DNA from: Enhygromyxa salina
GTDB taxonomy: Bacteria > Myxococcota_A > Polyangia > Nannocystales > Nannocystaceae
Assembly (NCBI RefSeq): GCF_000737335.2
Contig: NZ_JMCC02000037.1
Span: 30,015 to 94,014, forward strand
Length of the DNA: 64,000 nt
Reading direction: 5' to 3'
The notes under the pieces are model-generated. The model was not told the origin of the DNA and ran no database searches. It was given only the letters and a program-made list of their open reading frames with translations. A program made the position numbers and the translations under genes. Numbering within the stretch: the stretch's first letter is position 1; each line of letters begins with the position of its first letter. Shown in pieces: positions 6,874 through 13,889 of this stretch.

Positions 6874-9243
6874 CTAATTGACGTTCACGAGGCCGCCCGT
6901 AATGTTGACCGTATCACCTGAGACATCGACGCTACCGCCCCTACAGGTGATGTTGCCGCCACTGACCGCGACGCTGCCTCCGCCATCGGTGAGCACCGAT
7001 GTCGGAGCTGACACGGTGCTGACGCCTGGACTGCTGACGGTCGCGTTCGCATCGAGGAGTACCTGACTCCCGTCGCTGCTGGTCGTGGTCGCGTTGCCAT
7101 CGAGGGTCACGTTGCTGCCTCCGTTGCTGGTCATGGTCGCGTTCGCGTCGAGTACCAGCAACGCCCCGCCCCCAGCGTTGAAGGTAATCTTTCCTGGGAT
7201 CATGGTAATCGTGCTGCCCCCACACGTCAGCTTGAGCTCTGTCGGCGCCTGCACAGCGATCGTGTTGCTGGCATCGAGCACGTAGTCGCCGGTGATCCCC
7301 AGCTTCGAACCGGAGACTCCGTCGGCAGGCGCTGAGCCGACGATCGTCATGCTCTGGCTCCCGGTCACGGTCACGGTCCGATTCTTACTAACCGTCATGG
7401 TCTGGTTGCCGCTGACACTCTCAGTCTGGTTGCCGCTCACCGTGTTGGTCTGGTTGCCGCTGACACTCTCGGTCTGGTTGCCGCTCACCGTGTTGGTCTG
7501 GTTGCCGCTCACCGTGTGGGTCTGGTTACCGCTGACTACATTGGACTGATCGGCACCGACGGTGGTGCTATGGTTGGCGCTGACCGTGGTCGTGTGATCG
7601 TTGAGCACCGTCTCGTTGAGATCCTTTTGCGCGTGCAAAAAAATCTCCTCGCTGCCTTTGGCGTCGTCGAAGCGCAGCTCGTTGAATCCGCCGCCGCCGG
7701 GCGAGCTTTCGGACTTGATCGTGCTCTTGGTCTTCTCGTCGGGGAGAGGGTAGGGCGGGGTCTGGTTGCCGTTGTAGACGCACCCGACGGCGAGCGGTCG
7801 ATCGGGGTTGCCATCGAGGAAGTCGATGACGACTTCCATGCCTACGCGCGGGATGAACAGGCTGCCCCAGCCAGCGCCGGCCCAGGCGTGCGCGACCCGG
7901 ATCCAGCACGATGCGGTCTCATCGTCGGAGCCGATCCGATCCCAATGGAACCGAACCTTGATGCGACCATGAGGATCGGTGTGAATGTCTTCGTTCGGGT
8001 CATCTGCGGGACCCATCACCGTCGCGGTTTGGGCCCCGTGGACGCGTGGCTTGGGCGTCAGGAGGTGCGGTCGAAACGTCCGCTCAATCGGGATGCACTC
8101 GAAGCTGTTGGTGTAGCGTGGGCACTCAGCGTCGGTACGGCCGAGCTCCTCTTCTGGGAGGTCACCCTCGTGCCGTACCCGCGTGACCAAGAAGGTCTGA
8201 TCGCTGAGCTCGGCTCGGCGATGCTCTCCGAGGGTGAACTGGCGGCCGGGCCCCAAGCCAATGATGTTCGACGTGCCGACGATGGTTCGGAGTTCGCTCT
8301 GGGCCAGCTCGAGCCGGCGGATCGCTAGTGGTTCGCGCTGAGCGAGACCGGATCCGTCAAAGCTCCTTGCCCGGGGATCGTGTACTGGATCATCGACGAT
8401 CTGTCGGCGATCGTCGAACAGGTAGAGCTCGCGGGGGCGCCCGTAGGGATCCTCCCCGCTCCGGACGCTCTCGTCGAGGTTGTCGGGAACCTTCCAGTTA
8501 TAGCCGCGGGTTGCGACCTTGGTCATTTGCTCGGTCAACACGTACTCGAGGCCCTGGATCGACTCTCGATCAGCTTCCTCGAAACGATCGTGGATGATCG
8601 GGACGGCGTCGCCGAGAGCCAGTACGACCTCGGGATAAGCGTCGTTGTTGTCGACCAAGACCAGCTGTTCGCGGAGGTTATCGTCGTCACCCTCGAAGTG
8701 GTAGGCGATGCCCTCCTCTTCCATGATCCGCGAGCAGAAATCGAAATCCGACTCGCGGAATTGCACGCAGTAGTCCCGGGCTACGTACTGCCCCAGGAGG
8801 CCGCTGTTCGTGTCGACCTCACGGTTGTACTCGGCGAGGGCGGAGCCGAGCACCGCCTGGAGAATTTCAGGGACGGTCTGGCCCTGAAACACGCGGGTGT
8901 TGACCTGTTGTTCGAGCAACCGTAGCGCAGGGACAACGTAGACTCGAACGAGGTGCTGGGCGCTGCTCACCCCGATCTCCTCGACGCGGTGGACGATGCC
9001 ATGCCTGGTGCGGACCAGGCCATATCGCTCGAGTGTGAGCTCGACGTTGGCCCCGAGCAGCGCCGCAAGGGACACCTCGGCTCCGTCGCTGATGAGATCA
9101 ACCACGATCTCATAGGGCTTCGATAGACTTTCGATACAATCGATGTGACGGACGTGCCAATCGACGTCCGCGCCGCCGTCGACGAAAAACAAGTAGCGAA
9201 CGTGATCGAGACGAATGAGGTCCTGCATGCGGGGCGTCTTCAC
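6874..9243 (-). CDS. vgrG: VgrG spike protein of type VI secretion
   Basis: This protein has about 789 residues. It opens with the phage gpD-like domain, including RDYCVQFRESDFDFCSRIM and EEGIAYHFE. The gp5-like OB-fold follows (DPHGRIKVRFHWDR, CWIRVAHAWAG), with GMEVVIDFLDGNPDRPL and the GGGGFNELRFDD and KDLNETVLNDHTTTV stem. The C-terminal needle is lengthened by a run of VSGNQT-type heptads and further SGG/DAN strands, and there is no separate toxin domain at the end. The start is GTG 9243 or ATG 9228; neither has a strong ribosome site. It heads the island; no sheath, baseplate or ATPase genes are in the window, so it must use a core T6SS encoded elsewhere. Confidence 0.92.
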   Translation of the reverse strand: MKTPRMQDLIRLDHVRYLFFVDGGADVDWHVRHIDCIESLSKPYEIVVDLISDGAEVSLAALLGANVELTLERYGLVRTRHGIVHRVEEIGVSSAQHLVRVYVVPALRLLEQQVNTRVFQGQTVPEILQAVLGSALAEYNREVDTNSGLLGQYVARDYCVQFRESDFDFCSRIMEEEGIAYHFEGDDDNLREQLVLVDNNDAYPEVVLALGDAVPIIHDRFEEADRESIQGLEYVLTEQMTKVATRGYNWKVPDNLDESVRSGEDPYGRPRELYLFDDRRQIVDDPVHDPRARSFDGSGLAQREPLAIRRLELAQSELRTIVGTSNIIGLGPGRQFTLGEHRRAELSDQTFLVTRVRHEGDLPEEELGRTDAECPRYTNSFECIPIERTFRPHLLTPKPRVHGAQTATVMGPADDPNEDIHTDPHGRIKVRFHWDRIGSDDETASCWIRVAHAWAGAGWGSLFIPRVGMEVVIDFLDGNPDRPLAVGCVYNGNQTPPYPLPDEKTKSTIKSESSPGGGGFNELRFDDAKGSEEIFLHAQKDLNETVLNDHTTTVSANHSTTVGADQSNVVSGNQTHTVSGNQTNTVSGNQTESVSGNQTNTVSGNQTESVSGNQTMTVSKNRTVTVTGSQSMTIVGSAPADGVSGSKLGITGDYVLDASNTIAVQAPTELKLTCGGSTITMIPGKITFNAGGGALLVLDANATMTSNGGSNVTLDGNATTTSSDGSQVLLDANATVSSPGVSTVSAPTSVLTDGGGSVAVSGGNITCRGGSVDVSGDTVNITGGLVNVN
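7395..7550 (-). repeat. 21-bp tandem repeats inside vgrG
   Basis: Around seven units of about 21 bp encode heptads of the form VSGNQTx with alternating 'NTV', 'ESV' and 'HTV' endings. They form part of the triple-stranded beta-helix needle. Near-identical units (GGTCTGGTTGCCGCT recurs on the plus strand) make copy-number change by slippage likely, which would alter needle length. Confidence 0.8.
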
Positions 9244-9569
9244 GGCAACGGCCGTGTCGGCCGTTCGCTCGGGCTCTACAGTCGTCGGACGTCCGCGTTA
9301 TGTTCGATTGACGAGTACCCCGCAAACTGCGGCGCAGCCTACGCATAGGACACGCGATGCGGGGGAAGGCATCGAGGGCGTCGTCCACGGCAGGTCCGAG
9401 CTTCGCGCTTCAGCAGCAAAACAGGGAAAAATCGGGGTGGCGGGCGACAGCTCTCGTCGACATCGAGCACGCCGGGCATGGCGCCGGGTCGATCTCGCAG
9501 GCGGAGAGGCGTGCGCGAACTGCTTTCTCTCTCCTACTGTCACAGAGGGACTTCGTGTACTCTTCAACT
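9244..9569. other. Gene-free stretch upstream of vgrG
   Basis: About 325 bp lie between the divergent vgrG start and the NERD fragment. It must hold the promoter of the T6SS island, but I cannot place convincing -35/-10 boxes. No coding sequence is supported on either strand. Confidence 0.4.
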
Positions 9570-9838
9570 GTGGCGAAGATGATGCCGAATAGTCCCCTCA
9601 CCTTCAACGGAAGCGAGGGCGAGCGAGAGGTCTTCGAGGCACTTCGGCTCCTTTCCAACGACGTCTACGTCTTTCATTCACTCCGCTGGATCGGGAACCC
9701 GTCCCGTGGTCGAAGGTGCGCGCAAGGTGAAGCGGATTTTGTCGTGTTCGACCCGCGTCGAGGCATCCTCGTGATCGAGGTCAAAGGCGGCATCATCGAG
9801 GTCGAGGATCGGCGCTGGTTCCAGACCAACCGCGCGAC
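9570..9838 (+). pseudogene. NERD (nuclease-related) domain protein, 3'-truncated
   Basis: Starting at GTG 9570 or ATG 9579, the frame reads a good NERD domain opening: GEREVFEALRLL, VFHSLRW, then QGEADFVVFDPRRGILVIEV with the Glu-Val-Lys-Gly block (EVKGG). These match the putative PD-(D/E)xK catalytic region of NERD proteins, often found in front of helicase or kinase domains. After about residue 88 (RATG, near 9838) the sequence no longer looks like the family, although the frame stays open to 10127. I read the gene as cut here by recombination or insertion. Confidence 0.6.
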
Positions 9839-9930
9839 CGGTGTACGAGGGAAATTCGGGTCCTCGGAAGAATCTGTGGGTCGACCACGACACCGAGGCG
9901 CCGCCGAAGTGCCACGCCACGACACCGCCC

Positions 9931-9972
9931 TCCAGGGCAAGCTCGCTACGCTCGGCGCTGCGCGCCCCTGGA
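9931..9972. repeat. Hairpin with REP-like core
   Basis: TCCAGGGC (9931-9938) pairs with GCCCCTGGA (9964-9972, one bulge). The loop carries the 18-nt core (9937-9954) also found in the hairpin at 407-494, differing by one base. It sits in the DNA that replaced the 3' part of the NERD gene. Confidence 0.45.
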
Positions 9973-10120
9973 CCGCGGTGCCGCGACATGGCTTCGAGCC
10001 GATGTGGGCAAGCCAAAGGCTCGGCCCGGGTCCACGCGGGCGGGCTGTCGACGGCGGCCCAACGTTTCGTACATCCCCCGACACCTCGAAGCGATCCGCG
10101 GCTTGTGACGTCGAACAACC

Positions 10121-10204
10121 CTCTTGAGTCATCCCTCGTGCTTGGCGCAGGCCCTTTACATGACGACCAAACTGTTTCCGATCACAATTCAAGATTGTTT
10201 CCAA
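10121..10204 (-). pseudogene. XRE-type helix-turn-helix remnant (2)
   Basis: From ATG 10204 the minus strand reads KQFGRHVKGLRQARGMTQE, the first helices of a Cro/C1-type DNA-binding domain, then degenerates (GCSTSQAAD). Only about 25 residues are recognisable. Its start overlaps the end of the next XRE remnant. It is more AT-rich than its surroundings. Confidence 0.45.
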
Positions 10205-10343
10205 TGTCGCGGTAGTGCCAATACCCGCCTGATGTCCTCCGACAGGCCAGACGACACGCTGAATTGCTCCTGAGTCAGACCCCGCGCCTTTCGAAGCGAG
10301 CGCAGGTGTCGACCAAAGCCGTCCTTTGGTTGGTCTTCGCCAT
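10189..10343 (-). pseudogene. XRE-type helix-turn-helix remnant (1), frameshifted
   Basis: ATG 10343 overlaps the stop of the kinase fragment (TGATG), suggesting a former operon. After about eight codons the family reading jumps frame and gives DGFGRHLRSLRKARGLTQEQ, then SVSSGLSEDIRR, a textbook XRE domain start. The gene ends soon after at TGA 10189, without helices 4-5. A pseudogene of a kinase-linked regulator. Confidence 0.5.
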
Positions 10344-10879
10344 CACGCGAGCCCTTCGAGTCGCCGCGATCGCACCCAACGTCCGAGCGCCCCGGATGAC
10401 CGAAGCACACGCAGCTGCGTGAGCAGCTCGTCGAGGGTCGCTCGCCTCGCAGGATCGGAGCGAAGCCCCCACCGCAGCGCCGAGCTCACGGCCGATGGGA
10501 CGCGGGTCGAGTCGCGCCCGCGCTCGCAGACTTTCCCCTCACGGGCGCGCTCGACCAGCACGAGTGTTGCGGCCGAGGCGTCGGCACCACCGGGAGCCTC
10601 ACCGAAGGGCGGACCCCCGAATAGGCACGCCCACGTGCAGCACGCAAGCACGAACACGTCTCCCGCGGGGCCCTGCCTGCCGTCGGCGACCTCGGGCGCA
10701 ATGTAGCCCGGCGTGCCGCTGACCCGCTCCGTGCAACCGGGTGCCGTGACCAACCCGAAGTCGCCGAGCTTGGCGACGCCGGCTTTGATCAGCACGTTCT
10801 CGGGCTTGATGTCGCCGTGCACGAGCCCAGCTGCGTGAACGCTCGACAGGCCGCGCCCGAACTCGAGCACCCGATCCAA
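10343..10879 (-). pseudogene. Ser/Thr protein kinase, C-lobe only
   Basis: About 178 residues hold the catalytic loop HGDIKPENVLI, the DFG motif (LGDFGLVT), a GTPGYIAPEV activation segment and a closing RRATLDELL region, i.e. the kinase C-lobe. The glycine loop and the ATP-binding Lys of the N-lobe are missing. The frame stops looking like a kinase just where the integrase on the opposite strand begins (10880). The gene was therefore truncated at its 5' end. The arginine of the HRD motif is replaced by Gly (HGD), a variant seen in bacterial kinases. Confidence 0.75.
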
Positions 10880-10880
10880 G

Positions 10881-11858
10881 TTCCTCGGCTACCAGGCCAC
10901 CCTCAACAAGCCGACCGAGCTGTCAAAGAAGCGGGGCATCATCAAGCACCACTTGAGCCCGGCCTTCGGCAACCGACGGCTCGACCAGATCGACGCGCGA
11001 GCGATCGACAACTACAAGGCCCAGAAGCTCGAGCAGCGATCCCGCCGTGGCGAGCCCTTCGAGCCGAAGACGATCAACAATCACCTGAAGGTCCTCAGCC
11101 GGCTCCTCCGCGTGGCGCACAAGTGGAACTTGATCGTCGACATGCCCCGCGTCGGCCACCTCAAGGAGCGCAAGAGCGAGTTCAACTTCCTCGACTTCGA
11201 GGAGGCCGATGCGTTCATCACCGCGGCCGCCGAGCACTACCCCGAGTGGCATCCATTCGTGGTCGTGGCGGTCCGAACCGGGCTGCGCGTCGGCGAGCTC
11301 GTCGCGCTGCGCTGGCGCGAGGATGTCGACCTCGACCGGGGCCGGCTCAGGGTCCAGCGCTCCTACCACCCGGAGAACGGATTCTTGACCACGAAGAACG
11401 ACAAGATCCGCGAGCTCCCCCTGACCTGGGACGCGATCGATCCGCTCCACGCCGAGCGCTCACGGGCCAACGGTGAACTCGTGTTCCCCGGCGAAGACGG
11501 CGAGGTCATGTATACGAACCCCTGCAACGACGCTCTCGAGCTGATCGCCGGGTCGATCGACATGCGTCCGATCCACAACCACGACTTAAGGCACACGTTC
11601 GCCTCGCATGCGGTCATGCGTGGGGTTCCGATCCCACAGGTCCAGGAGTCGCTCGGTCACAGCAACATCATGATGACGATGCGGTACGCGCACCTGGCCC
11701 AGGGGATCGGCGACGATCTGATCCGCCGCCTCGCGCCTGATCGCCCGAGCGGGGGCACACCCCGGCGTCGGGGTGCACGACCACAGCACATGGGCAGCAC
11801 CGAAAAACGGCGACGGCCGAAGTTGGCCGCCAAAGTACCTGTAGGAGACGGATCTTGA
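10881..11858 (+). CDS. Tyrosine site-specific integrase lacking its 5' end
   Basis: The reading is continuous from about 10881 (KFLGYQATLNKPTELS, KKRGIIKHHLSPAFG, the core-binding domain) to 11858. The first usable start is TTG 10953, inside that domain. Catalytic residues of the lambda-integrase fold are all visible: Arg in RTGLRVGEL, a Lys candidate in TTKNDKIRE, HDLRHT, LGHSN and the Tyr in MRYAHL. The arm-binding N-terminus and a normal start are missing, and sequence directly upstream belongs to the kinase fragment. It is thus either a 5'-truncated gene or one expressed from TTG with an incomplete core-binding domain. It probably marks the edge of an integrated element; no attachment site was found. 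Confidence 0.75.
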   Translation, partial: FLGYQATLNKPTELSKKRGIIKHHLSPAFGNRRLDQIDARAIDNYKAQKLEQRSRRGEPFEPKTINNHLKVLSRLLRVAHKWNLIVDMPRVGHLKERKSEFNFLDFEEADAFITAAAEHYPEWHPFVVVAVRTGLRVGELVALRWREDVDLDRGRLRVQRSYHPENGFLTTKNDKIRELPLTWDAIDPLHAERSRANGELVFPGEDGEVMYTNPCNDALELIAGSIDMRPIHNHDLRHTFASHAVMRGVPIPQVQESLGHSNIMMTMRYAHLAQGIGDDLIRRLAPDRPSGGTPRRRGARPQHMGSTEKRRRPKLAAKVPVGDGS

Positions 11859-11893
11859 GTTAGTGCAAGGAGCTGCGAAGCCCCTCATCAACA

Positions 11894-12130
11894 CTAGCCG
11901 TTGAAGCGCATGGCCTGCGCGCGGGGAATCTCCGCGCCAGCGAGGTAGAACTTCGGCAGCTTGCTCAGCAGCAAGTGCACGCGCCGCCGCAAGGGCAGCT
12001 CGCGGAACTCCGCGAAGCTAAACCGTTGCTCGCCCTCACCCTCGCCAAACACGACCTCATCAAAGGTTGGCGACTCGAGAAATCCCGCGCCGCTACGCCC
12101 GGGCATTGTGGGTTGAGTTGCAGCCATCAT
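11894..12130 (-). CDS. Small protein downstream of truncated haemoglobin
   Basis: 78 residues, family not recognised. ATG 12130 overlaps the haemoglobin stop (ATGATG), so the two are almost certainly co-translated. The middle (FAEFRELPLRRRVHLLLSKL) is a basic amphipathic helix followed by PKFYLAGAEIPRAQAMRFNG. No Cys or His clusters, signal peptide or membrane segment. A partner role with the haemoglobin is inferred only from coupling. Confidence 0.65.
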   Translation of the reverse strand: MMAATQPTMPGRSGAGFLESPTFDEVVFGEGEGEQRFSFAEFRELPLRRRVHLLLSKLPKFYLAGAEIPRAQAMRFNG

Positions 12131-12498
12131 TCGTTCAATACCTCCGACTTGGTTGAACCGACGATCGTCAAGACTTCACCAACGAGCTCGGGCGGCACGC
12201 TGAGGGCGACCAAGGTGGCCTCGAGGTGATCCGCGATGGCGGAGAAGTGCTCCACGGCGAGCCCGCGGCTGATCAGCCGAGCGTGGGCCGCCCGCATGTC
12301 CGTGCCCGTGTAGTCGTGGGGCCCGCCGAAGGCCATGGTCATGAACGCGATCTGCTTGTTGATCTGCTTGTCCATGTCCAGGTCGTCGAAGAAGTGCGAG
12401 AGCGACTCATCCGACATGATGCGGTCGTAAAACATCCCAACGGTCGCAGTGATTGCTGCTTCGCCGCCGATTCGCTCGTAGAGGGTAGGCTCCGTCAC
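12127..12498 (-). CDS. Group I truncated haemoglobin
   Basis: 123 residues from GTG 12498, preferred because it begins directly before TLYERIGGEAAI, the usual trHb opening, and is preceded by AGG about 12 bases upstream. Recognisable features: the B-helix Tyr in MFYDRIM, FFDDLDMDKQINKQIAFM, FGGPHDYTG, and the proximal His in AAHARLISRGLAVEHF. The family binds O2 or NO; roles include NO dioxygenation and redox sensing. The gene is followed by a four-base-overlap small gene. No upstream operon partner; 341 bp separate it from rtcA. Confidence 0.9.
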   Translation of the reverse strand: MTEPTLYERIGGEAAITATVGMFYDRIMSDESLSHFFDDLDMDKQINKQIAFMTMAFGGPHDYTGTDMRAAHARLISRGLAVEHFSAIADHLEATLVALSVPPELVGEVLTIVGSTKSEVLNE

Positions 12499-12839
12499 TT
12501 CGTTTGACCTCGGCTCCACAGTACGCCTACTCACGTCGCGAACCAAGCACGTATTTGCCGCTGCGCACCTGGCACTGCGCGCAAAAACGACGAACGCGGC
12601 GCTTGCGGGGCTTGTCCCAAGGATCACGGAGTGCCCCAATTGTCAGTAGTCGACGCTGTTCACATTGGACGGGTGAGTCCATTGGCGCATTTGGGGACAC
12701 CGGCGCGTCGAGTGTAGACATTTCGCCACTCCACTCATCACCTCGACTGCGGGTGGGGTCGCCCATTGGGCGGCGCGGAGCTCACAATCGCGCATCCGCC
12801 GTCTCGCATTGCGAGGGGGAGATCTCTCCTGTGTAGAAA

Positions 12840-13889
12840 TCAGCGCGGGCGGGCGCGCACCCAGCCCCGGCGCGCGTCGATCGGCTCGAATTCGAACTCC
12901 ACGGGCAAGAAGCGCGCGATGATCTGCGCGTTGGTCTTGGCGTGGAGCGTGGGCGTGGTGCTGAGGAACACCGACTCGTTGCCCTCGGCGGCGGCGAGGC
13001 CCATGGGGATCAACAGCTGATCCGCGAGGTGCTCACCCACAGGCACGTCGGCGTCGAGCCACTTCCGCAGCTGCGCGCAGGCACGCTCGGCGACGAGCTC
13101 CGCGAGCAGGCCCTTCTCGCCGAAGCCGGTGGCGACCTCCGCCCCGCCCTCGGCCTTGACGAGCAGGCACAGCGCGTTGCCAGGGCCGCGGCCCTCGAGC
13201 TCGATCGCGTGACAATCTTCGGCCGCCCAATTCAGCTCGCGCCGGACCACGACGAGCTCGCGGTTGGCGATGTGGCTTGGCAGGTTGGCGACGAACGCCA
13301 GCGCCTCACAGCTGAGGATCTCACCGCGCTCGTCGAGCTCGACGGGCGCCGGGGGGTAGCCGCCTTCGAGCTCGACCACGAAGCGCCCGCCGCCAGCCGG
13401 GAAAAACCCCGCCTGCTCCAGCGTGGCCGAGATGTCGAGGCCAAGCCGCCGCATGTGCGGCAAGAACACCCGCTGCAAGAACTCGAAGGGCGGCGCCATC
13501 GGGTTGTGGGTGCCGCCCTCGAAGGTGATCAGCGAGCGGCCCGGAGTTGCCAGCAGCGGCCACACCACGGTCTGGAACACCAAGGTCGCGCTGCCGGCCG
13601 TGCCGACCCTGAAGGCTCGCTCCCCGTGGGTGATCGGTCCGGGGATGAACTCGAGCTCGAGCGAGCGCAGCTCATCGCCGCGCACGGTCGCCCCGCTGAC
13701 CTCGGCCGCGGCCCGGACCGCCGCGAGGTGCTGGCGCATCAGCCCGGGCTGTCGGCGTTTGCTGCGGATGTTGACGATCCGCAGCGGCGCGCCGGTGACC
13801 GCCGCCAACGCCAGCGAGGTGCGCAGGACCTGGCCGCCGCCTTCCCCCTGCGAGCCGTCGATGACGATTGTCTCGGTCTCGCCGCTCAT
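12840..13889 (-). CDS. rtcA: RNA 3'-terminal phosphate cyclase
   Basis: 349 residues beginning at ATG 13889, which overlaps the stop of the S9 peptidase gene. The opening IDGSQGEGGGQVLRTSLALA is the RtcA signature, followed by RQPGLMRQHLAA, GTAGSATLVFQTV and GGTHNPMAPPFEFL. A C-terminal LLIPMGLA block with the catalytic-region His (TLHAKTN) is present. The enzyme converts RNA 3'-phosphate to 2',3'-cyclic phosphate using ATP. The usual partners rtcB and rtcR are not in the window; instead it is translationally coupled to a secreted peptidase, an unusual setting. Confidence 0.93.
   Translation of the reverse strand: MSGETETIVIDGSQGEGGGQVLRTSLALAAVTGAPLRIVNIRSKRRQPGLMRQHLAAVRAAAEVSGATVRGDELRSLELEFIPGPITHGERAFRVGTAGSATLVFQTVVWPLLATPGRSLITFEGGTHNPMAPPFEFLQRVFLPHMRRLGLDISATLEQAGFFPAGGGRFVVELEGGYPPAPVELDERGEILSCEALAFVANLPSHIANRELVVVRRELNWAAEDCHAIELEGRGPGNALCLLVKAEGGAEVATGFGEKGLLAELVAERACAQLRKWLDADVPVGEHLADQLLIPMGLAAAEGNESVFLSTTPTLHAKTNAQIIARFLPVEFEFEPIDARRGWVRARPR

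Noticed and set aside
7395..7550. CRISPR array
   Set aside because: The units are 21 bp, contiguous, without spacers, and encode VgrG heptads in frame.
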